From Bacillota bacterium (GTDB lineage Bacteria; Bacillota; Clostridia; Caldicoprobacterales; Xylanivirgaceae), in assembly GCA_023621995.1 (NCBI GenBank), contig JAMOAB010000149.1:1-58297 (forward strand): a DNA stretch of 58,297 nucleotides, given 5' to 3'. Position numbers and translations under genes: made by a program. Below the pieces are notes generated by a model, which had not been told where the DNA came from, did no database searches, and worked only from the letters and a program-made list of their open reading frames with translations. Each line of letters starts with the position of its first letter. Position 1 is the stretch's first letter. This document shows, piece by piece, positions 36,422 to 45,890 of this stretch.

Positions 36422-36597
36422 TAAAACGTCTTTCTTTCAGTTCATTGCCTGCATGTTGGAAAACAGTATAATAGATAAAGATACCTTTAAATATTGTAAT
36501 TTTAAGACGTTTTCCTTGCTATATGCTTTCCATAATGATAAAATCAAAACGACTATAGTTTGTCTAAATTTTTTTGAAATATAAAGGAGATACGAGT

Positions 36598-37362
36598 ATG
36601 AATGATATTTCTATACTAGCAAAAAACTTAACTAAAAAATTCGGTAATTACACCGCTGTAGACAATGTGAATTTAAATATTAAAGAGGGAGAGATCTATG
36701 GATTCCTTGGCCCCAATGGAGCAGGTAAGACCACGTCCATAAGAATGCTCACAGGCACACTGACCCCTACAGAAGGAGAGATATCTATTCTCGGCCTTTC
36801 TATGTCAAAATCCGAGCTCGATATAAAGAGGGCCATTGGAGTGGTGCCCGACGAACCAAAGATATATGAGGGGCTCCGGGGTAGAGAATTTTTAGATTTC
36901 GTAATTGGAGTCTATAGGCTAGAGAAAAACGATGTCTTACCACGTATTGAAGAGCTGACATCTGCCTTTGATGTAGACTATTTAGAGGACTATATTGGCG
37001 ACTATTCCCATGGTATGAGCCAAAAACTTATGCTCATATCTGTCCTAATGCGCCAACCTAAAGTATTATTTCTAGATGAACCTACGGTTGGGTTGGATGC
37101 CCGTGCTTCACGTATACTCAAAGAACTTTTAAACAAATATGCCGAAGAGGGATGTACTGTGTTTCTAACTACACATGTCCTTGAGATTGCCGAGAAGATG
37201 TGCCATAGAATAGGTATAATAGACGATGGACGACTTATAGCAGAAGGTAGTCTTGAAGAGCTCAGACATCTCAGCCATGAAGGCCATACAAGCCTTGAAG
37301 ATCTATTCTTAGAACTTACAGGCAATGAAGATGTCGGTGATGTTGTGGAGGCCCTACAATGA
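36598..37362 (+). CDS. ABC-2 exporter ATPase
   Basis: 254 residues from the ATG at 36598 (AAGGAG upstream). Walker A GPNGAGKTT, a somewhat degenerate signature YSHGMSQKL, Walker B LFLDEPTVGLD and TTHVLE are present. It overlaps the permease by 4 bases (ATGA), so a two-gene exporter. The substrate is unknown. Confidence 0.87.
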   Translation: MNDISILAKNLTKKFGNYTAVDNVNLNIKEGEIYGFLGPNGAGKTTSIRMLTGTLTPTEGEISILGLSMSKSELDIKRAIGVVPDEPKIYEGLRGREFLDFVIGVYRLEKNDVLPRIEELTSAFDVDYLEDYIGDYSHGMSQKLMLISVLMRQPKVLFLDEPTVGLDARASRILKELLNKYAEEGCTVFLTTHVLEIAEKMCHRIGIIDDGRLIAEGSLEELRHLSHEGHTSLEDLFLELTGNEDVGDVVEALQ

Positions 37363-38930
37363 GAGATTTGAAATTATTATATAGATATGCTACAAAGACA
37401 TATAAACCTAAGAAGACAAAAGTGAGTGTAAATAGTTTTCTGTCTACAATATCTGTAATACTCATTATGGCTGCCTTTGTTCTTCCCATGACGCTAATGA
37501 TATATGGGCTGTTTGAAGCTGTAGCCATACCTGTATCAAACATAGGGCTACCATATTCAGGCTATATAGCAGATATATATATGTTTTTCTTTCCTGTTAC
37601 ATTGGGGTTAATGCTCATTCTTACATTGGTCCCCAGTATGATATTCAATATATATGAAGCTGATGATATGACCTTTTTGCTCAGTCTACCAATCAAAAAA
37701 GGCAGTATATTTATTTTTAAAGCTCTAATGGGCCTCTCCAGCGGAATAATCCCACTACTGATGTTGGGAATAAGTAGTATTTGCTACGCTATTGTCTTGA
37801 AACTCAACATCCTCTGGGCTATACTCGGTATCATATTATTTTTACTGTTTATGTTTTTATTCTCACTAGCCCTAGGCTCCCTTATGACCCGATTTATTAG
37901 TAAGTCTACCGCACGCATAGTCTCTCAAATATTTCTATATATAAGCCTTATCTTTTATGTAGTAGTTATGAATGTATTTCCAAGGCAGATGGAAAACCCC
38001 CAGGCAATTGGCGAACAGTTTAGCAATATATTCAATATACTAGAGGGTAGACATTCATGGTTAATACCTACCAATTGGGCGCTCTACGCAGTTAGAGGCG
38101 ACATGAGAGCCTTAGGACTTTTAGGGTTTTTATGTCTAATACTCATATTCGTAGTCATAAGGGGATCGAATTTAACCAATATGTATAATGGTAGGAGTAA
38201 AGTTCGTAAAATGCATAATATTGAAATCTCCCGCTATCCCGTTGTAAAAAAAGAACTGCGAACCCTCTTTAGAAATCCCCAAAATTTGTTTAGTATATCA
38301 TATGCCATCATATTTCCCCTGGTTATGATGTATGTCAACCGTTCAGCTACAAGCGGCGCTATATTCGTAGGAATATTTGCCACCATATATGCCTCTAATC
38401 TAAGCCTACAGCTCATAGCGGAAGAGAAAAAGATATGGCCCTTTGTTAAACTTCTACCTATAGATATGAAGAAGGTACTACAATACAAGATGTTTATACC
38501 TGCTTCTATTTTTACGGTAGGGTATGCAATAGTATTAATCGTCTCTTATTTCTTAATTGACATGCAGCCCATAATGTTTTTAAGTATTATACCCATGTCA
38601 GTGGTCATATTGTATTCAGCGGCACTGGGATTGAATCTCTTTTTTAACGATCCTCAGAGGGGTATGACAGCAAACGTTGTAACCCTTAAATTTGGTGAAG
38701 CATTAATACTCCAGCTTAAAACTATGTTCCTAACTCTTGGCATTATAATTCCATTCCGTATGTGGAGTGACATGTATTCTGAAAGCTCACTCTTGTTTGA
38801 AATCATTGTGCCTCCATGGTGGTATAAGTTTTTGGTTATTGGACTTCCTTGGGTCATCATGGTCATTGGTGTAATGCTTGTCAATAGGACTTTTAAAAAA
38901 ATAGATGCAAAAATAGGTGCTTGGGAGTAA
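37359..38930 (+). CDS. Large ABC-2 type permease
   Basis: 523 residues with about twelve hydrophobic segments, twice the usual six, as in the clostridial putative ABC exporter family. Tandem halves separated by a cytoplasmic stretch near residue 280 (RKMHNIEISRYPVVKKELRTLFRNPQN). It works with the ATPase upstream. No motif defines the cargo. Confidence 0.75.
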   Translation: MRDLKLLYRYATKTYKPKKTKVSVNSFLSTISVILIMAAFVLPMTLMIYGLFEAVAIPVSNIGLPYSGYIADIYMFFFPVTLGLMLILTLVPSMIFNIYEADDMTFLLSLPIKKGSIFIFKALMGLSSGIIPLLMLGISSICYAIVLKLNILWAILGIILFLLFMFLFSLALGSLMTRFISKSTARIVSQIFLYISLIFYVVVMNVFPRQMENPQAIGEQFSNIFNILEGRHSWLIPTNWALYAVRGDMRALGLLGFLCLILIFVVIRGSNLTNMYNGRSKVRKMHNIEISRYPVVKKELRTLFRNPQNLFSISYAIIFPLVMMYVNRSATSGAIFVGIFATIYASNLSLQLIAEEKKIWPFVKLLPIDMKKVLQYKMFIPASIFTVGYAIVLIVSYFLIDMQPIMFLSIIPMSVVILYSAALGLNLFFNDPQRGMTANVVTLKFGEALILQLKTMFLTLGIIIPFRMWSDMYSESSLLFEIIVPPWWYKFLVIGLPWVIMVIGVMLVNRTFKKIDAKIGAWE

Positions 38931-38945
38931 GCACCTATTTTTCTC
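38911..38945 (+). terminator. Terminator of the ABC exporter pair
   Basis: AAATAGGTGCTT pairs with AAGCACCTATTT, then TTCTC; the stem includes the permease stop codon. Also serves the convergent gene. Confidence 0.75.
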
Positions 38946-40402
38946 TATAACATATAGTCAAATAGATATACAATAACCGATAAAACCCTTACTAGCCATA
39001 ATTTCAAAGTAGAGACAGGTTTTGCATCCACCTTTGGACTGTATTGGTATGAATAATCCCCTCCCACCAATAGACTATTGGCAATCTGATCGTCAATTGC
39101 ATCCCTTAGATGGGCAGCAAATTCCTCACTATCGATTACAACCATGGTCTCTGTGCTAAGATATGCACTCCTTGGATCAACATTGAACGAGCCTACAAGG
39201 CTTAATCTGTCATCAAATATGAATGATTTGGCATGTATTGACCCTGGCCCTTGAAATTCATACACATTTACTCCTGAGTCTATTATTCTTTTCCGATATT
39301 TCCTATATCCAGAGGACGCCAGAAAATTTGGGCTAGCTGCAAGTGAATTGGTCAATATATCTATTCTGTCGGCCATGAGCTCCTCTGTGCTAAGGGGGCT
39401 TAACATCTTTTTCGTAGGAATTACATATGGACTTTGAATGAATATAGAATGCTCTGCCTCCTTCATCAAGTTTATAATCTCATACAGACACCACGGTTCT
39501 TTGTTTAAACGCTGAAGGGGATTGTGTATGAGGGTGATGTTATTTGTAGGTAGGGAAGTCTCCATCCAGTCAATATTGTTACCAAATATATGGGGCCTGG
39601 TTTGGCGTACCTCTTCCACATAATTACTCAGATATTCTATACGATCCTGCCCCTTCCTGTGTTGGCTCTTAGATAGGGCCGGCGCTGGATACTTTGAGAA
39701 TTCATGATCCCACAGAGTATTAAAATAACGTTTTATCTGCCAAACGGCGCTGCCTTTTGGGTTTTCTTCATCTGTATTAACAATCACCACATCCCTATCA
39801 TCTACAGTTGGCTTTTTGTAACCTTCCTTGGCAAAATATTTATCACCAATATTCCTGCCGCCTATCATGGCTAGTTTATCGTCCACTATTACAAGCTTGT
39901 CGTGGAGGATATTGTTCCATGTCCACGGGCGAAAGAAGTCAAATGGCTCATAGAACTTGAGTTCAATATTGGGATGTGAAGAAAAGGCATATATGGTATC
40001 CTTTAACTTCCCCCTTAGATTATGAAAAAGGCCATCCAATATGAATCTGACCTGTACGCCCCTATCTGCAGCATCTAAAATGCTTCCCAAAAATATATTT
40101 GTAGACACTCCATCATGTATCGTATAATAGGAGATGTCAAGGGACTCCTTGGCATTTTCAATGAGGCTTATACGGGCAATGCCTGATTCGTATCTATCCT
40201 CTACCAGGGCAACCCTATCTTGACATATTTCATTGCCCAAGAAACGCTCCACCCTATGGGTATCTATATAATCAGTTGCCTTAGGCCTGTGGAGTCCGAA
40301 TATTATGACGCCAAAGATTGCAGCATATAGGGCATATACCTTCAAAATATCTGCTATAAATTTTAGTATATCGTCAATGGTTAGCTTAGCTATTTTAAAC
40401 AC
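38945..40402 (-). CDS. Phospholipase D-family (cardiolipin synthase-like) protein
   Basis: 485 residues. One N-terminal membrane segment (LYAAIFGVIIFGL), then two HKD motifs: HDKLVIVDDKLAMIGGRN and HAKSFIFDDRLSLVGSFN. Two intact motifs form a single PLD active site; the arrangement resembles ClsC-type cardiolipin synthases. The start is a GTG placed almost directly after AAAGGA, an unusually short spacing, so the true start is uncertain. Confidence 0.83.
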   Translation of the reverse strand: MFKIAKLTIDDILKFIADILKVYALYAAIFGVIIFGLHRPKATDYIDTHRVERFLGNEICQDRVALVEDRYESGIARISLIENAKESLDISYYTIHDGVSTNIFLGSILDAADRGVQVRFILDGLFHNLRGKLKDTIYAFSSHPNIELKFYEPFDFFRPWTWNNILHDKLVIVDDKLAMIGGRNIGDKYFAKEGYKKPTVDDRDVVIVNTDEENPKGSAVWQIKRYFNTLWDHEFSKYPAPALSKSQHRKGQDRIEYLSNYVEEVRQTRPHIFGNNIDWMETSLPTNNITLIHNPLQRLNKEPWCLYEIINLMKEAEHSIFIQSPYVIPTKKMLSPLSTEELMADRIDILTNSLAASPNFLASSGYRKYRKRIIDSGVNVYEFQGPGSIHAKSFIFDDRLSLVGSFNVDPRSAYLSTETMVVIDSEEFAAHLRDAIDDQIANSLLVGGDYSYQYSPKVDAKPVSTLKLWLVRVLSVIVYLFDYML

Positions 40403-40623
40403 TCCTTTAAAATAAATCTATTACCCAAAACCAAAAGTTCAATATCTATTATTATATCTAACCATTTTTACAATAAAGTAAACTTCATATTCTCCCTGCC
40501 CTACATTTCCCTATTTGAGATCCCCAAGACAAAGTTTCAATAAAGTCGTTCACAAGTCTTAAATAGTATTTTAAATGGTACTATACGCCAAGAATAGTTT
40601 TAACTTTCTCAAGCTCTCTGCTG
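40403..40623. other. Intergenic region upstream of the phospholipase D gene
   Basis: About 220 AT-rich bases; I see no gene. It leads into the ABC-permease remnant at 40624. Confidence 0.5.
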
Positions 40624-40765
40624 AACATTAGAAAAATATAATCCCATTAGTCAAAACGCCACGGCAAATAATAGCTGCATAGAAAGTTCATACCCCATAT
40701 CGAAAACTTAATTTATGCTCATCTTGTTTATCCATACATAATAATACGTAGGAAAGAACTTAGCT
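40624..40765 (-). pseudogene. C-terminal remnant of an ABC-2 permease
   Basis: About 140 bases closely match the 3' end of the intact permease gene near 45900-46040 (for example AAATAATAGCTGCATAGA is shared exactly), with scattered changes and small gaps that break the frame. It is the left side of a deleted duplicate of the exporter/two-component locus at 45.9-50.9 kb. Confidence 0.75.
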
Positions 40766-40771
40766 ATCACC

Positions 40772-40967
40772 AAGGGAGATGAATATCCTGCTTCTTGTGG
40801 CAGAAGGGTTAAACAATAAGGAGATTGCAAATAGGCTATATTTAAGCGAAGGAACTGTGAGAAACTATATCTCCAATATGCTGGGAAAACTTTCTCTTAG
40901 GGATAGGACTCAGTTAGCTATCTACTATTATAAGCTAAAATTTGGTATGGATGATAACAGTCAATAG
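40772..40967 (+). pseudogene. C-terminal (LuxR-type HTH) remnant of a NarL-family response regulator
   Basis: Codes LLLVAEGLNNKEIANRLYLS then EGTVRNYISNMLGKL, almost identical to the end of the intact regulator at 50254-50877; the receiver domain is missing. It abuts the permease remnant, so the duplicate lost everything between the last part of its permease and the last part of its regulator. It could still encode a 62-residue DNA-binding fragment from an internal ATG (40779), but no good ribosome site is seen beyond AGGGAG. Confidence 0.78.
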
Positions 40968-41037
40968 GAGCCTATCTTTTTGAGTAAACCTATATCTATT
41001 GGGTATATATATATAAGTTTTAAAGGAGGTGTTCTAT

Positions 41038-42150
41038 TTGGCACGTGAGATATTAGGCCTTATAATAGGTAATGCCCAAAATGCCTTTATAGAAGTAACA
41101 GTCTTTGTCCCTACTCGGCCTTACTCCTGGGTGTGGCGGCGCAATATTTGTAATGCCCTTGTTCCCAAGTGGTGTGGTAAGCTTTGGCACAGTAGTAGCT
41201 ACTCTCATTGCCACAATGGGCGACTCTGCGTTTGTGCTCATGTCAGTATAGTGAGCATATTATCTTTTATAGTTGCTGTCATAACAGGATATATTGTAGA
41301 CTATTTTGGCTTTGGCGACAGGCTATTTGAAGGCATTCAAGCTCGTACGTTGGATACAAAAGAGGTTGAGTCCCTCCATAGTAATTTTGATCATTCCTTT
41401 GAAGATACACTCTCTCACATAGGCCATGAAGAGGGAGATGAACTAGACTTAATTCTTCATCACGAGATAAAAGGCCACCAGGATGTAGATACATTGGGCT
41501 ATAAGTTTACCCATACACTATATCCAATATATTGGATAGTCATATCTATAGGACTAGTGCTTGGAATACTGGATCTATTTCAGGTGGATATAAATGAAAT
41601 GCCCATACCAAACCTTGGCACTATACTAGGCATCTTGGGAATAGGACTATCCATACTGATGATGATAATGAGTAAAAAGTTTATACAGGACGACACACAT
41701 GAAGAGACAGAGTTAAAGGCTCTAGATTTAAAAGAGACCATAATACATAATGCACAAGAGACGGCTTTCGTAGCTTCGTGGGTTTTTGTAGCATATCTAG
41801 TATATGAAATGTTCATATTGGGTTTAGGTTCTGGGAATTATGCTACTGGTGAGGCACTTATGACCTCCTTCCTCACTCAGACAGGTCTCGCTGCGGTAAT
41901 AGTTGGAGCACTCATAGGTATAATACCGGGCTGTGGCCCACAGATCATTTTTGTAACACTATATACTAGAGGCCTAGTACCCTTTGCAGCGCTACTGGCC
42001 AATGCCATCTCCCAAGACGGCGACGCTCTCTTCCCACTTATAGCCATAGACAAAAGATCTGCTCTGTGGGCAACTGTGTTTAATACCATAGCTGCCCTAG
42101 TAGTAGGCATCCCTGCCTATATAATTGAAATGAGGTTTTTCCTTCCTTAG
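41038..42150 (+). pseudogene. Manganese-transporter-like membrane protein with an out-of-frame middle
   Basis: Start TTG at 41038, AAGGAGG 8 bases upstream. The frame is open for 370 codons, but residues about 25-70 make no membrane sense. In the +1 frame, 41114-41248 encodes LGLTPGCGGAIFVMPLFPSG then VVATLIATMGDSAFVLMSV-stop. This is the first-repeat counterpart of IIPGCGPQIIFVTLYTRG and ISQDGDALFPL in the second half. So a lesion before 41114 and another near 41248 shift the frame out and back. The family (multi-helix proteins described as putative manganese transporters, with a duplicated PGCG motif) would need this block. The His/Glu-rich loop and second half are intact. Confidence 0.65.
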
Positions 42151-42165
42151 TAACTCTACTATCAT

Positions 42166-42191
42166 GGGCTATATTCTTGACTATATAGCCC
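42166..42191 (+). terminator. Possible terminator
   Basis: GGGCTATA, 10 bases, TATAGCCC between two convergent genes; T-tract weak on both strands. Confidence 0.4.
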
Positions 42192-42842
42192 TTATACCCT
42201 CCCCTCTTTCTTTCTTCCATATTCCTGGCACTTTTCCATAAATATTTTAACATACCCATATTCCTCTGCTATTCTCTCATCTGACATAGGCTGTCTACCT
42301 AGACGATCACATAGGCCAAGGAGTCCAATCTCACGTGGAGATACCTCCTCAAGCATGCTTTCAATATTGGCAAAGGGAAGATCCTTAACCACATAGAGGA
42401 TCTGCATATGCCACCTTACCATCTTTTTTATCTTATCAATAAACTTTCTGTCGTCAGTCAGCTCCTTTAGAAAGTCTTCTGCCATCTTAGCCCCTACCCT
42501 ATCATGGTCATAGGCAGTGATTCTCCCCTTGCGCCGCTTAGTAGTTGGCGCCTTACCCAAATCATGAAGTAGTGCTGACCACATAAAGACTCTGGGATCT
42601 CTACTTTTGTGTCTATGAAATGCTCCCGCGTCTACTACCTGCATAGTATGATTCCACACATTCCCCTCAGGATGATACTTCGGTGATTGTTCAATTTTCT
42701 TTAAATCCCCTAGCATAGTAAAGGGATAATCTTCTATAAATAAATTGCTTTTTGCATACAGTTCATTAAAATAGATGGAGGGCCTAGAGCTCTCCATTAG
42801 CTGTCTGTCAAATTCATTAAAGAGCTCCTCTTTTTTACACAT
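42192..42842 (-). CDS. HD-domain hydrolase
   Basis: 216 residues. Metal-binding HD motifs: WNHTMQVVD, LLHDLGKAP and YDHDRVGAKMAEDFL, then RWHMQ, as in the HD half of tRNA nucleotidyltransferases and related phosphohydrolases. There is no nucleotidyltransferase domain. It probably cleaves a phosphoester or nucleotide; substrate unknown. Single gene. Confidence 0.8.
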   Translation of the reverse strand: MCKKEELFNEFDRQLMESSRPSIYFNELYAKSNLFIEDYPFTMLGDLKKIEQSPKYHPEGNVWNHTMQVVDAGAFHRHKSRDPRVFMWSALLHDLGKAPTTKRRKGRITAYDHDRVGAKMAEDFLKELTDDRKFIDKIKKMVRWHMQILYVVKDLPFANIESMLEEVSPREIGLLGLCDRLGRQPMSDERIAEEYGYVKIFMEKCQEYGRKKEGRV

Positions 42843-42947
42843 TTTTCTACTCTTCCGCCTTTCATACCCACTTATTCTATAAGTCCATATATTATCTGCT
42901 TCTATTAGGTTCTATATGCATATTCTTATAGACTTCTATTTGAACAT

Positions 42948-44330
42948 CTATTTTCTGTTTTTTTGTACTCCCTTCTTACTTGCTCTATAGAATAACACTC
43001 CCAGCAATACTCCAAAGTAGAGAAGTAGGGCTACAAATGTATATACATACATTATTGGCTGATTTTGTACATAGCCCACCACAGGAATATTTAAAATAAG
43101 TAGTAGCACAAAGCCAAATATAATGGCTGTAGCACTTCCCATGACCAAATTGTCTGGTGTATTCGATTGAAACCTTGGATCTACTGCTTTTACAAGTGCC
43201 ATGCCTGTAGATATTGTGCCCGTAAGCATGCCATAAAATCCTAATACATTGGCCAGCTGGTCTTCGCGAAAAATTCTAGGAACCACCCAGAGCATAAATA
43301 TAATAGTCACTATCCCGCCTAAGGTAGTCAGTATCAACACGGGTATCAAGTATTCTTCCAGTGCATATATAGAAATAGCAGATATAGAAGCTGCAATCAT
43401 ATAATCAAAAGAAAAGCCAGAAATTCGCTGCAATAAATAGTTATTAGGCGAATGTTCAAGTTTAAGTCCGGCACCTTCTAATTTGTTTAGTATATATCTA
43501 AATAGCATTGCATATAGACTTCCTATCAAAAAATGGAAGCCAATTAATAGTTGGGCTAGTGTCTCACCATAAGTTCCAAGAGGGACCAATATCTTCTCTA
43601 GGCCAAAAATCGTAAGATAAGTTATTAAATATATAAATCCTATTAATGCAGCCTGGTAAGTGAGCTTATCTATAGCATCACTCAATGGAATTTCGTCCGG
43701 AGCAGACTCTTCCACAATTTTTCTATGACTCTTCGTTGTACCCAAATGACCTTGTTTAAACCTCTTACTACGAACTAAAAAGTTTATCAAAACAACACCT
43801 ACAAAAGTTGCCCAGATAAATCCAAATCCTGCAACAGTCAAACCAAGGTTTCCACCGCCCACAACGCCAAGCTCTTCCCATTGACTCCCAATGGAATATG
43901 CCTGTCCAGGACCCTGACCGTAGCCAAGAGGCAATAAAAGACCAATACCAGGAAATAGCTTTGGATAAGCAGTCTTAGCCAACAATAAAAAGAGACCAAA
44001 GCCGACTATCCCCTGAATTAAATAAGTAGAGACAATTAACATACCCGAGTTTATGAGGTCAGGACTCTTTTTAATATCTCTCTCCTTCAAAGATAAGGCA
44101 ATAAAACCAATCCCCATTAAATGGTACACAAAATCTCCCAATATATCCATATTAAATGGTAGCCACCCGAGTAGCTCCGGCCCTAATATTAGACCTAAAA
44201 ATCCTGCCACCATACAGGTAGGGATAATTAGTTTTCGCAAAAATGGAAGCCGAGCCTTTAAAATAGCGCCAACAAAAATCAGGAAAGATAGAAAGGTAAA
44301 ATCCACAATCAAGGTCCAAGAATTATTCAT
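42948..44330 (-). CDS. GltS-like sodium/glutamate symporter
   Basis: 460 residues, about ten to eleven transmembrane helices. The GYGQGPGQAYSIGSQWE segment and VAGFLGLILGP are characteristic of the Glt-type sodium:glutamate symporters, with the second inverted repeat carrying GFYGMLTGTISTGMALVKAVDP. It overlaps the acyltransferase gene by 4 bases (ATGA) and is translated from GGAGGATG, so the two form an operon. Substrate is presumed to be glutamate or another anion. Confidence 0.83.
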   Translation of the reverse strand: MNNSWTLIVDFTFLSFLIFVGAILKARLPFLRKLIIPTCMVAGFLGLILGPELLGWLPFNMDILGDFVYHLMGIGFIALSLKERDIKKSPDLINSGMLIVSTYLIQGIVGFGLFLLLAKTAYPKLFPGIGLLLPLGYGQGPGQAYSIGSQWEELGVVGGGNLGLTVAGFGFIWATFVGVVLINFLVRSKRFKQGHLGTTKSHRKIVEESAPDEIPLSDAIDKLTYQAALIGFIYLITYLTIFGLEKILVPLGTYGETLAQLLIGFHFLIGSLYAMLFRYILNKLEGAGLKLEHSPNNYLLQRISGFSFDYMIAASISAISIYALEEYLIPVLILTTLGGIVTIIFMLWVVPRIFREDQLANVLGFYGMLTGTISTGMALVKAVDPRFQSNTPDNLVMGSATAIIFGFVLLLILNIPVVGYVQNQPIMYVYTFVALLLYFGVLLGVLFYRASKKGVQKNRK

Positions 44331-45544
44331 AACACATCCTCCAAAGTTTGATTATAGTATAGTCCCTGTAATGCTTCCAATGCATTTAGCCATTTATAAG
44401 CTGAGGTTCTAGGTAGGTAAAATTTCAGCCTATATAGCTTATCCTTGTAGAAAAAGTTTAAATTGTTGTGAAGATGGATATTTAAGGATCTAATATCTTC
44501 CAGTGAGAATTCATATTCATTTCCTCTACTGCTTTCAAAAATAAGACTCTTATCTTTTAACATTAAGTTCCCAATAGATATAAGCTTGAATTGACTTGCT
44601 CCATCGGATATAAATAACTTTACATCATCTTGCAATGCCCTATCCCAGTAGAGTTTAAAATCTAAACAGGATATCCTCTCTTTCAAAAATTTAAGCTGCC
44701 ATCTATTCCAATCTCTCGTTGTGGTAAAATACAACGGGTAATTGACCTGTTCAAGGGTTCCCAAGGCCGTATATCGCACAGTATAATTGCAATTTTTGCA
44801 GTGAAGTATGTCGTCATCAGAATAGAGATTGGATGGTTCCTTACAGTGGGGACATATAAATAAAAGCCTTTCTAGATAATTGGCAAGATCTCTACCTCTA
44901 TATGAAATCATATTTTGGGATTGCCATTCCATTTCGTCGTGGCTAAGAGAATCGTTTAATTTCTGATGTATAGATTTAATAGACTCCTCTTTTAAATCTT
45001 CACTATCCCATAATTTAACTAAAGAAATAGAAATTAGGCCCTTACGATGACCTTTTGCCCATCTAGGATGACTTAGGTGTCCTCCAGAGATAGTTGCAAT
45101 AACTACAGGGATATTTAATAACTTAATTAGCTTTGCAGTTGCATTATCAATAGGTTCAAAGCAACCATCCCAAGTTATGTTCCCTTCCGGAAATAGACCA
45201 ATGATCCGCCTATGTTTCTTAGCCTTTAATATACCGCGGATGGTGCTTATATCGCTTTTGCTTTTAGTCTTTGGAATTATCCCTATATAGTCTAGTATTC
45301 CTTTTAAAAAAGGGTTATAAAAAAGAGAATCCGCTGCTATGAAACTAATGGGCTCATCTATGCAATAGTTTACAAAAAACGGATCCCAATTATTTACATG
45401 ATTCCCCAATATGATATATGGAGGTTCAATCTCCATTGCATCATTTCGTTCAATGACAATCTCTGAACGACTCTTTAGATATGTGCGGATAAGTCTTAAT
45501 AGCATGTTGGTTATAAATGTATTTGGTTTTTGCTCAATACTCAT
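44327..45544 (-). CDS. PlsC-like acyltransferase with C-terminal zinc ribbon
   Basis: 405 residues. The acyltransferase domain (to about 220) has the catalytic NHVNNWD box, FPEGN and later substrate motifs of 1-acylglycerol-3-phosphate acyltransferases. Next comes a zinc-ribbon-like module, CPHC-x14-CKNC (near 240), and about 140 residues I do not recognise. Usual PlsC is 200-250 residues, so the C-terminal half is an added domain. It may modify membrane lipid or another acyl acceptor. First gene of the operon with the symporter. Confidence 0.8.
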   Translation of the reverse strand: MSIEQKPNTFITNMLLRLIRTYLKSRSEIVIERNDAMEIEPPYIILGNHVNNWDPFFVNYCIDEPISFIAADSLFYNPFLKGILDYIGIIPKTKSKSDISTIRGILKAKKHRRIIGLFPEGNITWDGCFEPIDNATAKLIKLLNIPVVIATISGGHLSHPRWAKGHRKGLISISLVKLWDSEDLKEESIKSIHQKLNDSLSHDEMEWQSQNMISYRGRDLANYLERLLFICPHCKEPSNLYSDDDILHCKNCNYTVRYTALGTLEQVNYPLYFTTTRDWNRWQLKFLKERISCLDFKLYWDRALQDDVKLFISDGASQFKLISIGNLMLKDKSLIFESSRGNEYEFSLEDIRSLNIHLHNNLNFFYKDKLYRLKFYLPRTSAYKWLNALEALQGLYYNQTLEDVL

Positions 45545-45888
45545 TTCCCATTCCCTCCAAGTTCCTGTTTACACTTTCTATAGCACTTTAGCTTCAACTA
45601 TTTTATAATCACTACATAAAATATCGCAAATGACGCCATCTCCTTCCAAAGATAATTTAGGGGGCAACATTAACACGAATATCTATCAGCTGTTATATAT
45701 ATATTCCTTTTTTAGCTTACTATATCTCAAAATTCCTCAATACACTATAAATATCCACTATTTAACCTCTCAAAAATCATGTATAATGTCTAAAGTATAT
45801 CATAAAATATAGGGTTCGATATAGCCATCTAATCTTTCCAGCAACTAAGATTATAGTCAAAATAAAGAGACTGCCCGAGAGCAGTCTC
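45545..45888. other. Intergenic region between the acyltransferase and ABC-2 genes
   Basis: About 340 AT-rich bases with no gene. It holds the promoter at 45602-45629 and the terminator hairpin that enters the end of the ABC permease gene. Confidence 0.6.
45602..45629 (-). promoter_or_regulatory. Promoter of the acyltransferase-symporter operon
   Basis: Minus strand: TTGCGA (45624-45629), 16-base spacer, TATAAA (45602-45607). Confidence 0.45.
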
Positions 45889-45890
45889 TT
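45855..45890 (-). terminator. Terminator of the ABC-2 exporter operon
   Basis: AAGAGACTGC, a 6-base loop and GCAGTCTCTT, then TTATTTT on the minus strand; the stem begins in the last codon. Confidence 0.6.

Noticed and set aside
41038-42150. Accepting the manganese-transporter-like frame as an intact gene
   Set aside because: The PGCGG/GDSAF core lies in another frame at 41114-41248 although the main frame stays open.
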